From VXNE01 sp965248075 (lineage in GTDB: Bacteria; Pseudomonadota; Gammaproteobacteria; Pseudomonadales; Azotimanducaceae), in assembly GCA_965248075.1 (NCBI GenBank), contig CBDFIL010000001.1:992001-1056000 (forward strand): a stretch of DNA of 64,000 nt. The letters run 5' to 3'. The notes beneath the pieces are model-generated. The model did not search any database and was not told the origin of the DNA. It saw only the letters and a program-made list of their open reading frames with translations. The translations under genes were made by a program, and so were the position numbers. Below, piece after piece: positions 36,604 to 45,879 of the stretch; within the stretch, counting starts at the first letter, position 1, and every line of letters begins with the position of its first letter.

Positions 36604-36680
36604 TGGGGCGACCCTCGTGGTCGCCCGCGCCGGGCTTGGCGGCTGACTCGGCACGGGACGGGACAAGCCCGTCCCCTACT
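36604..36680. repeat. Single REP-like pair
   Basis: GGGGCGACC-CTCGT-GGTCGCCC, a divergent spacer, then GGGACGGG-ACAAG-CCCGTCCC ending in CCTAC. It lies upstream of the secreted-protein gene, in the intergenic region beyond the two-component operon. Confidence 0.7.
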
Positions 36681-36848
36681 TTCACGCAGCTCTCGAAGCA
36701 TGTGTTGCGATCAACCCTCATGCGGTGGGGTTGCGCGGACCGCGGCGCCGTCTCGGCTCCGCCCCGCGAATCGGGTTTCGGCCGAATCCACCCAACGCTG
36801 CGGGAGGATTCGGCCGGCTACTACCCGTTTCAGGCCGCTACCGTCCTG

Positions 36849-38033
36849 TCAGGCGGCCTCGAACAGTCCAGCGGCTCCCTGGCCGCCGCCAATGCACATC
36901 GTGACGACGCCATAGCGCTGGTTGCGTCGCTTCAGCTCGCGCAGAACCGATCCCGTCAGCCGGGAACCCGTCATGCCGAACGGATGTCCGATCGCGATGC
37001 TGCCGCCGTTGACGTTGTACTTCTCGTTGTCGATGCCGAGCTGGTCGCGGCAGTAGACGCACTGCGAGGCGAACGCTTCGTTCAGTTCCCACAGGTCGAC
37101 GTCGTCCTGCTTGATGCCGACGTTCTCGAGCAGTCGCGGAATGGCGAACACGGGGCCAATGCCCATCTCGTCGGGCTCGCACGCGGCGACGGTGAAGCCA
37201 CGGTAGATGCCCATGGGCTGGATGCCGAGCTGCGCGGCGCGGTCGGCGGTCATCAGCAAGGTCATCGACGCGCCGTCGGAGAGCTGCGAGGCGTTACCCG
37301 CGGTGACCGTGCCGTCCTCTTCGAACGCCGGCGCGAGAGCGGAGAGGCCGTCGAGCGTCGTCGTCGGCCGGTTGCACTCGTCGCGGTCCACCACGACGTC
37401 CGCCTGACTTTCCTCGCCCGTCTGCCTGTCGGTCTTGAGCATCGTCGCCGGCATGGGGGACATCTCTTCGGCCATCCAGCCGGCTTCCGCCGCACGCGCG
37501 TAGCGCTGCTGGCTTTGCAGGGCGTAGACGTCCTGCATCTCGCGCGTTACCTGGTAGCGGCGCGCGACCACCTCCGCCGTGGTGCCCATCGCCATGAAGA
37601 TATCCGGCTTCTCTTCGACCAGACGCTGGTTCTGCTTCGACTTGCCGGGCTCCTGCCGGGTGCGCATGGAGATCGAGTCCACACCGCCGGCGATCGCAAC
37701 CTGGGTGTTGCCGGACGCGATCTGGTTCGCCGCGATGGCAATGGACTGCAGGCCCGACGAGCAGAAGCGGTTGATGGTCAGGCCGGCCGTCGTGATCGGG
37801 AGCTTCGACAACACGACCGCGAGCCGCGCCAGGTTCCCGTCCTGCTCGCCCGAGTGGCTGGCGGCACCCACCACCACATCTTCCACTTCGTCGGGAGAGA
37901 CGTTGGGATTCCGGTCCAGCAACGAGTCGATGAGATGCGCCAGCATGTCATCGGACCGCGTCTGGTTGAAGCTCCCGCGGAAGGACTTCGCGAGGCCCGT
38001 CCGAACACTGTCTACCACTACTACATCGCGCAT
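36849..38033 (-). CDS. Acetyl-CoA C-acyltransferase (thiolase)
   Basis: A 394-residue thiolase. The acylated Cys91 is in INRFCSSGLQ, His350 in GGSIAIGHPFG, and the second catalytic Cys380 in TMCIGGGQGAAG, so the active site is complete. The sequence is of the FadA/degradative type, cleaving 3-ketoacyl-CoA with CoA. No fadB partner is adjacent; the enoyl-CoA hydratase and MaoC genes lie about 3 kb away on the same strand. Confidence 0.92.
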   Translation of the reverse strand: MRDVVVVDSVRTGLAKSFRGSFNQTRSDDMLAHLIDSLLDRNPNVSPDEVEDVVVGAASHSGEQDGNLARLAVVLSKLPITTAGLTINRFCSSGLQSIAIAANQIASGNTQVAIAGGVDSISMRTRQEPGKSKQNQRLVEEKPDIFMAMGTTAEVVARRYQVTREMQDVYALQSQQRYARAAEAGWMAEEMSPMPATMLKTDRQTGEESQADVVVDRDECNRPTTTLDGLSALAPAFEEDGTVTAGNASQLSDGASMTLLMTADRAAQLGIQPMGIYRGFTVAACEPDEMGIGPVFAIPRLLENVGIKQDDVDLWELNEAFASQCVYCRDQLGIDNEKYNVNGGSIAIGHPFGMTGSRLTGSVLRELKRRNQRYGVVTMCIGGGQGAAGLFEAA

Positions 38034-38147
38034 CTTCTTCCCCCTTCGTCCATATTCGTGGTGTGGCCCGCAGCGTGTCGGACCTCGATTTGAGACGGGC
38101 GAGTGTACTACGGAAAGCGAACGGTCCCAAAGCGGGACTCGGCAACG

Positions 38148-39086
38148 TCAGCCGGGTACAGGCGGCGCCAGGCCCTGGCTTTCGAAGCCTGCATCCGCGT
38201 ATGCATACAGCGTGCGCAGCGCATCGATCGTCACCCGGCCGCGCCACTCCAGTTCGACCGCCGGGCTGATGGCCTGCCACCCGATCGGCCAGCCGCCGTC
38301 CTCGCGCTGCAACGCCGCAAGGGCCATCAGGTCCCCTGCCAGCACCTGCCGCGAGAACAGGCGATGGCAGAACCCCATCGGCTGTGGCGCCCAGTCGAGC
38401 GGTGCGTGCACATAGCCGGAGGCATTGCGGTCGTAGGCGATCTCGTCCGATGCCGCCAGGTACGCGCCCACCTTCTCGAGGAGCGCCTCCGCTCGCCCAC
38501 GGTCCCGCGCATGCTCCAGAAACGCGATGGCGCAGCGCAGATCGTCGAAGCCGGTCGGTGTCTTCGCTTCGAGGTCGCGCCAGCAGAACTCGGTGGCCAG
38601 GTCCAGCCAGGGATGCTCGACCCCATGTCGCGTGAGCATGCCGACGATCGACGCGGTCGGATTGATGCAGGCCGGAGGGTCGGGCGGCATCTTCCACCAA
38701 GGGGCGTGCGGATAGTCGTTCACGCTCGGAAGAGCGAACGGCAACCCGCCCGACTCCGTGGCACTGGCCGCCATCCAGTCGCAGAGATCGTCCACCATGG
38801 GCTCCTCGAATCCGTCGACCAGATCCAGCAGCGCCAGGGCCACCTCCCCGTCCACAGGCTGGCTGGCGGGACACCGCTTGTCCGGTTCGAGCGCGTTGCC
38901 GAAGCCTCCGTCCGAGTTGCGATAGGCCCGCAGCGCATCGATGACCGGCTCGCGCGCACCGCCCTCGAACAGGTAGGCGAACAGGTATCGGTCGATCAGG
39001 CGGGCGTGACGGAGGATGAAGTCGCGGGCCCGCTCCAGCCGGTCCCGCGGACGGTCGGAGGAATCAATCGAATTCGATGCGGACAC
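38148..39086 (-). CDS. Hypothetical protein with alpha/alpha-toroid-like repeats
   Basis: About 312 residues from GTG 39086. Repeated segments such as ALRAYRNSDGGFGNALEPD and ALAALQREDGGWPIGW carry the DGGFG/DGGW pattern of prenyltransferase/squalene-oxidase-type repeats, pointing to an alpha-alpha barrel. No polyprenyl-binding DDxD motif is visible, so it is probably not a terpene cyclase. The native start is uncertain: an earlier in-frame TTG lies inside the MITE at 39087-39250, whose end touches the proposed GTG. Function unknown. Confidence 0.7.
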   Translation of the reverse strand: MSASNSIDSSDRPRDRLERARDFILRHARLIDRYLFAYLFEGGAREPVIDALRAYRNSDGGFGNALEPDKRCPASQPVDGEVALALLDLVDGFEEPMVDDLCDWMAASATESGGLPFALPSVNDYPHAPWWKMPPDPPACINPTASIVGMLTRHGVEHPWLDLATEFCWRDLEAKTPTGFDDLRCAIAFLEHARDRGRAEALLEKVGAYLAASDEIAYDRNASGYVHAPLDWAPQPMGFCHRLFSRQVLAGDLMALAALQREDGGWPIGWQAISPAVELEWRGRVTIDALRTLYAYADAGFESQGLAPPVPG

Positions 39087-39250
39087 TAGTGTGCTGGGTC
39101 GCAAATAGCTTTGTCTTTACGGTAGCGCATTTTCGTCGCTGGCAAGGCGCGTCCGACGAGCAGTGGTAGGCCCCACGGGAGGAGGCGCAACGCCGCCAGC
39201 GGCGAAAAGGCGCAGCGCAAACGTGAAGGTATTTGTGACCCGGCGCACTA
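39087..39250. mobile_element. 164-bp palindromic MITE with TA ends
   Basis: The left end TAGTGTGCTGGGTCGCAAATA matches the inverted right end TAGTGCGCCGGGTCACAAAT, with complementarity continuing inward for most of the element. It is flanked by or ends in TA on each side, consistent with insertion at a TA dinucleotide as in IS630/Tc1-type elements. It lies 2 bp from the TonB receptor stop and against the start of the toroid-protein gene. No coding capacity. Confidence 0.7.
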
Positions 39251-39252
39251 GG

Positions 39253-41979
39253 TCACAACTTCCACTTGATGTCCAACAGCGCGGTCGCGCCCACGTCCTG
39301 CTCGAGGATCGTCACGCCGTCCTGCTCGATCTCCACGTTCTGGTCGAGCAGGTTCTTGAGGCGCACCTTGACCGAGAGGTGCTCCGTGGCGAACCAGCTG
39401 TAGACGAAATCCAGCGAGTGGAAGGGCTGCTCGTAGGCGTCGTCGAAGTTCTCGATACCCGCGAAGAAGATCCGGTCGCCAAAGCTGTTGTAGACCAGGG
39501 TCGCGCCATGCTTGCCGTCGAACGAGTCGAACCCGAGTTGCAGGTTCACCACCCACTCGGACTGTTGCATCATGCGGCGTGACGTATTCGTGATGGTCCC
39601 CGCCCGACCGCTCGCCGGAATGTCGAGCTGCGAGTCCGAGATCGTGACGTTCCCCGCGACGTAGAACTGGTCCATCCACCCGCCGAGGAACCCCTGCATG
39701 AAGCCGAGGCTCTTGAGACCCTCGAGTTCCATGCCGTAGATCTCCACCGCATCCGCGTTGACGAAGTTGAACAGGATGTTGTCCTCGGTCGCCGCGCCCT
39801 GCACGGTCTCGATCGGGTCCGACACGTCCTTGTGGAACGCGGACACCGCGAGGTTGTCGCCGTTGTCCCAGAACCACTCGGCGCGCACGTCGAAGTTGGT
39901 CAGGGCAGAGGGAACGAGGAACGGGTTACCGCGGACCCTCGAGTCGCTCAGGGGATCGATGTAGGTCGACTGGGACACCTCCCGGATATCCGGGCGGGCG
40001 ACGGTCTCGCTCCAGCCGAAGCGGAGCTGGAACTCGTCCGACCAGAAGCCGGGACGAATGTACGTGACCGCCAGGGACGGGTGGATGTCCTCCACATCGA
40101 TGGTGGAGTCCGCGATTTCCTGCGCCGAGAGCGGGATCCGGCTGTCGCCGAACTCCAGCAGGTCGATCGGGACGGATACCTGCATGAAGCTCTCCCGGCG
40201 CGCGCCGCCGGAGATCCGCCACGTCTCGTCGATCAGGATGTCGAACTTGCCGTAGGTCGCTTCCGTGATCTGCGCCGCATGGTAGCTCTCGAGGCCAAAG
40301 CCGCCGCCGAGCAGCGTGATGAAGCCGTTCTCCGGGTCCATCAGGTGCGCCTCGGAGAACACCTCGCTCGGCGTCCCCTGGTTGATGTTGTGGAAACCCG
40401 GCGCCGTGCTGCCGATGCCGAGCGAGATCTGCTCGTAGAACCGGGCCTTGCGGGCGTAGTCGTAGCCGGCCGAGAGCTCGATGTCCCAGCTTCCCGCGCG
40501 CAACGGCACGGTCACGTCCGAGCCCCAGGTCTCGACGTCGTCGTCGAGGTCCGAGAAACGGAAATCCCCGGCGGTACCGGACGACCGGACGTTGGTGCTG
40601 ACCACGTTGCCGTACGGCGCGTCGAGCACGTCCAGCGAACCCATGCGTACCTCGTTGGGTATGTCCGTGGTGGCCTTCGCCTCGGAGTAGTACCAGGTCA
40701 CCGTCGTATCCCGCGTGAAGTAGAGCTTCTCGAGGAACGGGAACATCTCGAGGGTGTCGTCGCCGAGCGTGTGCTCGCCCCGGATCTGGTTGACGATCAG
40801 TTCCCGTTGCTCGAAGCGGATGTCCGCGACGCGGCCCTGGGTCGGGTTGTCGTCCGCGCAGTCGTTGAACTGGCCCTGCCGGCAGGTCAGGGAGAGCGAC
40901 GCGCCGTCGTCGGTGTCGCGCAGCACCATGCTCATCGTGCCGATCTCGTGGTCGGCCCTGAAGCGCAGCCCGAAGCTGGCGGTGCCGTTGATGTTGACCG
41001 ACTCCACCGTGCGCTGCCGGCGTGAAAAGTCCGTCTCGGGGCTTGCGACCTTGCGTTTGATCCGGTTCCGGTTGCGCCATTTGTTGGCGTAGGACCCGTG
41101 CGCCAGGAAGCCGAACTCCCAGTTCTCCCCCAGGAACCAGCGGTAGCCGCCGGTCATCTCGCCCTTCACGTCCGGCGACAGGTCTTGCGGGCCGATGTCG
41201 ATGTCGCGGTGCAGCGCGGTGGCGAGCTGGCGGTTGATCTCCCGGGCCTGGGCCAGCGTCGCCTCACCGCCGGCGCGGCGTAGCGTGTTGAGGATGTTGA
41301 CCTCGGAGAAGTTGCCGCGATAGATCTGGATCGCTTCGCTGATCTGGCCCGAAAGCGCGCGCGTCCCGTCGTCCTCGCCCATCCAGTCGTCGTCGCCGCC
41401 GTGGTAGGACAGGCCGTCGTCGCTGCTGCCACTGTCCCAACCGGTGTTGATCTTCACGCTGAAGACGCGGTCTTCGGGCACCCGCTTGGTGCGCATGCCC
41501 ACGTTGCCGCCACCGAAGGCCGCCGGCATATCCGGAGAGAAGCCCTTCTGCACGGTCAGGGTCTCCATGATGGCCGTGGGAAAGATGTCGAGCGGCAGCA
41601 CGTTGCGCGTCAGGTCCGGCGAGGGCACCATCGCACCGTTCAGCAGCGCGCTCGAGTAGCGTTCGCCGAGGCCGCGCACATAGGCGAACTTGCCTCGCGC
41701 AACGGTCAACCCGGGGACACGCCGCAGAGCCTGGGCGACAGTGCTGTCGCCGGCCCGCGAGATGCTCGCCGAATCGAGCATGTTGATCGGCACATCGCTC
41801 TCGATCCGCTCGGAGACGGCAAGGGCATCCCCGGCTTCGCTCGTCAGATTGCTCGCGGTCAAGTACGGCTTGGCGCCGCCGGGATCCAGGAGACGCGCTT
41901 CGCCTTCCCGATCCGCGGCAGTGGCGGCGGGGGGCAGCGAGACGGCCAGACACAGCAGAGTGAGGACAGTCGTTTTCAT
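39253..41979 (-). CDS. TonB-dependent receptor
   Basis: A 908-residue outer-membrane protein. Residues 1-21 are a signal peptide (MKTTVLTLLCLAVSLPPAATA). A plug domain follows (about 60-185) with DSTVAQALRRVPGLTVARG and YVRGLGERYSSALLNGAMVPS. The rest is a beta barrel rich in alternating aromatic strands and ends in LLDIKWKL. Family members take up siderophores, cobalamin or oligosaccharides using TonB energy. No TonB, ExbBD or matching lyase/siderophore genes are nearby, so the substrate is open. It lies 74 bp downstream of the thpR-like gene. Confidence 0.93.
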   Translation of the reverse strand: MKTTVLTLLCLAVSLPPAATAADREGEARLLDPGGAKPYLTASNLTSEAGDALAVSERIESDVPINMLDSASISRAGDSTVAQALRRVPGLTVARGKFAYVRGLGERYSSALLNGAMVPSPDLTRNVLPLDIFPTAIMETLTVQKGFSPDMPAAFGGGNVGMRTKRVPEDRVFSVKINTGWDSGSSDDGLSYHGGDDDWMGEDDGTRALSGQISEAIQIYRGNFSEVNILNTLRRAGGEATLAQAREINRQLATALHRDIDIGPQDLSPDVKGEMTGGYRWFLGENWEFGFLAHGSYANKWRNRNRIKRKVASPETDFSRRQRTVESVNINGTASFGLRFRADHEIGTMSMVLRDTDDGASLSLTCRQGQFNDCADDNPTQGRVADIRFEQRELIVNQIRGEHTLGDDTLEMFPFLEKLYFTRDTTVTWYYSEAKATTDIPNEVRMGSLDVLDAPYGNVVSTNVRSSGTAGDFRFSDLDDDVETWGSDVTVPLRAGSWDIELSAGYDYARKARFYEQISLGIGSTAPGFHNINQGTPSEVFSEAHLMDPENGFITLLGGGFGLESYHAAQITEATYGKFDILIDETWRISGGARRESFMQVSVPIDLLEFGDSRIPLSAQEIADSTIDVEDIHPSLAVTYIRPGFWSDEFQLRFGWSETVARPDIREVSQSTYIDPLSDSRVRGNPFLVPSALTNFDVRAEWFWDNGDNLAVSAFHKDVSDPIETVQGAATEDNILFNFVNADAVEIYGMELEGLKSLGFMQGFLGGWMDQFYVAGNVTISDSQLDIPASGRAGTITNTSRRMMQQSEWVVNLQLGFDSFDGKHGATLVYNSFGDRIFFAGIENFDDAYEQPFHSLDFVYSWFATEHLSVKVRLKNLLDQNVEIEQDGVTILEQDVGATALLDIKWKL

Positions 41980-42053
41980 TGGAGCGCGAGGCTACGCCCC
42001 GAACATGAAGCCTTTATGACACCCGGAGTCCGCCGCGGGACCCTCGCCGGGAC

Positions 42054-42545
42054 TCACATCACCACGCGTTCGTAGCGCCCCTCCAGGCTCCGGTACAGCG
42101 CCGCGTCCTGCAGTCGAAAGGAGATTCCGAGCGCCGGCGAAGGCGGCAACGTCACCGCACGCCGCCGCGCCCGCCCGAGCGTCACATGCGCGCGGAACCT
42201 GCCCTCGCCCCCGGGTTCCGCCGTCGGAAGACCGCGGACCAACGCTCCGAGTGCGGCTTCGAGTGCGCCGCCGGAGTCGATGCGCACCGCGATCACGCGC
42301 GCCCGGCGAGGACCGGGGAATCCCTCGACGGCGGACGCAGTGCATTCAATGGGGAACCGCGTAGCCAGCGCGGCCGCCTCGTCCACCCAGTGCCGCGCCG
42401 CATCCGCATCGAGCTCCCCGAGAAAGCGCAGCGTGACGTGATACTTCTCCGGCGCGACCCACCGGACACCGTCGACTTCCGGGCGCGCTCCGACAAGAGC
42501 ACCCCGTACGTGGGCCGGAACGAAGGCGGCCACGAAACAGCGCAT
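42054..42545 (-). CDS. thpR: RNA 2',3'-cyclic phosphodiesterase (2H family, ThpR-like)
   Basis: A 163-residue protein of the 2H phosphoesterase superfamily. The two HxTx motifs are KYHVTLRFLG near residue 37 and RAHVTLGRAR near residue 128. MRCFVAAFVP is a typical start. GGGGAGGAT upstream fixes the ATG at 42545. It hydrolyses 2',3'-cyclic phosphate RNA ends and was first named 2'-5' RNA ligase. Divergent from the PPK2 gene. Confidence 0.88.
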   Translation of the reverse strand: MRCFVAAFVPAHVRGALVGARPEVDGVRWVAPEKYHVTLRFLGELDADAARHWVDEAAALATRFPIECTASAVEGFPGPRRARVIAVRIDSGGALEAALGALVRGLPTAEPGGEGRFRAHVTLGRARRRAVTLPPSPALGISFRLQDAALYRSLEGRYERVVM

Positions 42546-42671
42546 TGCGATCCTCCCCGGCACCGACGTGAGCGGCCAGCAGCGGGCCGCCGGCGGTACC
42601 CCGCCGGACGAAGGTTTCCGTGGGGCTAGAATACCTGCCGCAACTGGGGAGACGCCTGCGGGCGAGAACGA

Positions 42672-43613
42672 ATGCCCATGAACTCCATTCCCGCCGATCT
42701 CGGGGCCGGCGGCGCGGACAGTCATGCGATGCGCGAACTCGCCGGGGCCGTCCTGCGCTACCGCATCGACCGGGGAGGGCCCGTCCGGCTGGCGGAGTAC
42801 GATCCCGCCGGGACCGGCCCCTTCGAGGCGTCCGACAAGCGTCGTGCACGAAAGCTGCTGGCCGCCCACAACGACTGGCTGAGAGGACGACAGCGGGCGC
42901 TGGCGGCGCAGGGGCACTGGGCCGTACTCGTGGTGCTGCAGGGCCGCGACGCAGCCGGCAAGGACAGCACGATTCGCCACGTCCTGTCCGGGCTCAATCC
43001 CCAGGCCTGCGAGGTCACGCCGTTCGATGTGCCGAACGCGGAGGAACTGCGTCACGACTTCCTGTGGCGCTATCACCGCCACCTCCCGCAACAGGGCAAG
43101 GTGGGCGTCTTCAACCGCTCCCACTACGAGGAAGTGCTGGTGGTGCGCGTCCACGCGCAGCATCTCCAATCGCAGCACCTGCATCCCACGCTGATCGGGG
43201 ACGACATCTGGGACCGGCGCCTGCACGACATCGCCTCCTTCGAGGACTACCTGACCCGCAACGGCACGGCGATCGTCAAGATCTTCCTCAACGTCTCCAA
43301 GGAGGAACAGAAGCGCCGCTTCCTGAAGCGCCTCGACGAGCCGACGAAACACTTCAAGTTCTCGCCGTCGGACATTCGCGATCGCAAGGACTGGGATGCC
43401 TATACGCACGCCTACGAAGCCGCCCTCGGCGCGACGGCAGCACCCCTCGCGCCGTGGTACGTGGTGCCGGCGGACAACAAGTGGTTCGCGCGCCTGGCCG
43501 TCGCGTCGATCCTGGTGCAGGAGGTGGCAAGGCTCGATCTGGCCCGCCCGGATCCGTTCCTGGCGGACCCCGCAGCGCTGGAGGCGGCGCGCCGGGCGCT
43601 GGCGAACGAGTGA
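42672..43613 (+). CDS. ppk2: Polyphosphate kinase 2 family protein
   Basis: A 313-residue PPK2. Walker A is QGRDAAGKDSTI (around residues 90-101), and GVFNRSHYEEVLVVRVH is the lid/Walker B region with the FNRSHYE form typical of class III enzymes, which phosphorylate AMP and ADP with polyphosphate. DRKDWDAY and PWYVVPADNKWFARL are further family motifs. ATG 42672 is chosen; 42678 is a near alternative. Cytoplasmic nucleotide regeneration or polyphosphate use is likely. The octahaem lipoprotein gene starts 16 bp after its stop. Confidence 0.9.
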   Translation: MPMNSIPADLGAGGADSHAMRELAGAVLRYRIDRGGPVRLAEYDPAGTGPFEASDKRRARKLLAAHNDWLRGRQRALAAQGHWAVLVVLQGRDAAGKDSTIRHVLSGLNPQACEVTPFDVPNAEELRHDFLWRYHRHLPQQGKVGVFNRSHYEEVLVVRVHAQHLQSQHLHPTLIGDDIWDRRLHDIASFEDYLTRNGTAIVKIFLNVSKEEQKRRFLKRLDEPTKHFKFSPSDIRDRKDWDAYTHAYEAALGATAAPLAPWYVVPADNKWFARLAVASILVQEVARLDLARPDPFLADPAALEAARRALANE

Positions 43614-43629
43614 GCGCAAGCGGCGCCGC

Positions 43630-45879
43630 GTGAGCGCGCAACGGCCGACGGACGGTGGCAGCCGAATCCGTGATCCGGCGTTCGAACAACGCACAACCGC
43701 ATCCCGGACGCTGGCCGCCGGCGCGCTCCTGCTGCTGGCCGCCTGCGAAGTTCCCGCGCCCGAGCCGCCGGCAGTGCTCCCGGCAGCGATGGACTACGTG
43801 GGGACCGAGTCGTGCGCCGCCTGCCACGCCGAGGCCTTCGAGCGATGGTCCGGTTCGCACCACGCCCTCGCCATGCAGCCGGCTTCCGAAGCGACGGTGG
43901 TCGGGGACTTCGAGGATGCCCGCTTCGTGAAGGACCGGGTAACGACCCGCTTTCATCGGGACGGCGACGCCTTCCTCGTCGACACCGGGGGTCCCGCCGG
44001 GACGACCGAGACCTATCGGGTCGGCTACACGTTCGGCATCGAGCCGCTGCAACAGTACCTCATCGAAACCGAGCCAGGCCGCATGCAGGCGCTCGGCGCC
44101 GCCTGGGACGCCCGGCCCGGGGGCAAACGCTGGTTCCACCTGTACCCCGACGAAACGATCGGCCACGACGACATCCTGCACTGGACCGCGGACTCCCAGA
44201 ACTGGAACTCGATGTGCGCGGACTGCCATTCGACGAACGTTCGCAAGAACTTCGACGCCGGCACCGGCACGTTCGCCACCTCCTACTCCGCGGTGAACGT
44301 GAGCTGCGAAGCGTGCCATGGGCCGGCATCGGGTCACGTCGAGTCGCCCGGCATTCCGTACGGCGCCGCGGCGGCCGAGGTCGACACCTGCGCTCCCTGC
44401 CACAGCCGGCGTGCGCAACTCGCCGAAGGGTACCGACCGGGACAGCCCTTCCTCGACCACTACCTGCCCGCCGCCATCGCACCGCCGCTCTACCATGCCG
44501 ACGGGCAGATCCTCGAAGAGGTCTACGTCTACGGTTCCTTCCTGCAAAGCCGGATGCACCGGCAAGGAGTGGTATGCGGCGACTGCCACGACCCGCACAC
44601 CGCCGAGCTGCGCTTCGCGGGCAACGCCCTGTGCACGCAGTGCCACTCTGAAACTCCGCGCGCCGACTTCCCCACGCTCAAGCCCGCGGTCTACGACGAC
44701 CTCAGCCATCACTTTCACGCCGACGCGCAGTGCGTGGACTGCCACATGCCAAGCCGTACCTACATGGGAGTCGATCCCCGGCGCGACCACGGCTTTCGCG
44801 TGCCGCGGCCGGACCTGACCGTCGCCTACGGCACCCCGAACGCCTGCAATGGCTGTCACGAAGACCGGCCGGCCGCCTGGGCGCGCGACGAAATCGTGCG
44901 GCGCACAGGCAAGCCGCCCATCGCCGAAGCCGCGGACATCCTGGCGCTCGCCACCACGCAACGGTTCGACGCGGAGCGCACGCTCTCCGACGCGGCGACG
45001 GACCCGGACCTGCCGGGGATCGTGCGTCGCAGCGCCCTGCTCGGGCTCGGGCTCTACGAATTCGGCTTCTCGCAGGACGCCATCGCGGCAGGATTGCGCG
45101 ATGCCGACCCGCTGGTCCGGCTCGGTGCGCTGGAGAACGTCACCCGCCTGCCGGACGCACCCCGGTTCGGGGCCATCAGGCGCCTGCTCAAGGACCCGCT
45201 ACGTGCGGTGCGCATTGCCACCGTGCCGTTCGCGGTCCCCTACCTGGCCGGCCCCATCGCAGCCGCGGACCGCGCCCTGATCGAAGCCGTGCTGGAAGAA
45301 CATCGACAGGTACAGGCCCTGAACGCCGAACGCCCCGAGGCACATACGAACCTTGCGGCCATCCATGCCGCGATCGGCGACCCGGACGCCGCCGAGGCGG
45401 CCCTGCAAGAGGCCCTGGCCATCGAACCGAACTGGATCCCGGCGCTCGTGAACCTCGCCGACCTGTACCGGGCGTCCAACCGGAACGTGGAGGCCGGACC
45501 GTATCTGGCACGCGCCGCCGCGACGGACCCCCCGAGCAGCGCCGCCGCCTACGCGTACGGACTGTGGTTCATCCGCCAGGGCCAGTCGGCGCGGGCCCTC
45601 GAGCAGTTGCAGCGCGCCTACGAACTCGACCCCGACCACCTGCGCAACGCGTACGTGTACGCGCTCGCCCTCAACAATACCGGCGAGGGTCATGCGGCCG
45701 TCGACGTTCTCGAACGGAGCCTGCTGAGATTCGGCGACCACCGCGCCACCCTGGAAGCCCTGGCCACCATCTCACGCGACGTCGGCGAGACCGAGGCCGC
45801 GCTCAACTATGCCAAGCGGCTGGCGGACGTTTTTGGCGGACGTTACGAAGGATTGGTGCAGGAGCTCGAGACGGAGTAG
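43630..45879 (+). CDS. Octahaem cytochrome c lipoprotein with TPR repeats
   Basis: A 749-residue protein from GTG 43630. A lipoprotein signal ends in LLLLAAC near residue 38, so it should be exported and lipid-anchored. Eight CxxCH haem motifs follow: CAACH, CADCH, CEACH, CAPCH, CGDCH, CTQCH, CVDCH and CNGCH, all within about residues 55-415. A HEAT-like helical stretch follows, and then TPR repeats from about residue 555 (EAHTNLAAIHAAIGDPDAAE, AAYAYGLWFIRQGQSARAL). It probably carries electrons or reduces a small substrate at the envelope, with the TPRs binding a partner. Cytochrome c maturation genes are not in the window. The TAG stop overlaps a REP sequence. Confidence 0.88.
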   Translation: MSAQRPTDGGSRIRDPAFEQRTTASRTLAAGALLLLAACEVPAPEPPAVLPAAMDYVGTESCAACHAEAFERWSGSHHALAMQPASEATVVGDFEDARFVKDRVTTRFHRDGDAFLVDTGGPAGTTETYRVGYTFGIEPLQQYLIETEPGRMQALGAAWDARPGGKRWFHLYPDETIGHDDILHWTADSQNWNSMCADCHSTNVRKNFDAGTGTFATSYSAVNVSCEACHGPASGHVESPGIPYGAAAAEVDTCAPCHSRRAQLAEGYRPGQPFLDHYLPAAIAPPLYHADGQILEEVYVYGSFLQSRMHRQGVVCGDCHDPHTAELRFAGNALCTQCHSETPRADFPTLKPAVYDDLSHHFHADAQCVDCHMPSRTYMGVDPRRDHGFRVPRPDLTVAYGTPNACNGCHEDRPAAWARDEIVRRTGKPPIAEAADILALATTQRFDAERTLSDAATDPDLPGIVRRSALLGLGLYEFGFSQDAIAAGLRDADPLVRLGALENVTRLPDAPRFGAIRRLLKDPLRAVRIATVPFAVPYLAGPIAAADRALIEAVLEEHRQVQALNAERPEAHTNLAAIHAAIGDPDAAEAALQEALAIEPNWIPALVNLADLYRASNRNVEAGPYLARAAATDPPSSAAAYAYGLWFIRQGQSARALEQLQRAYELDPDHLRNAYVYALALNNTGEGHAAVDVLERSLLRFGDHRATLEALATISRDVGETEAALNYAKRLADVFGGRYEGLVQELETE

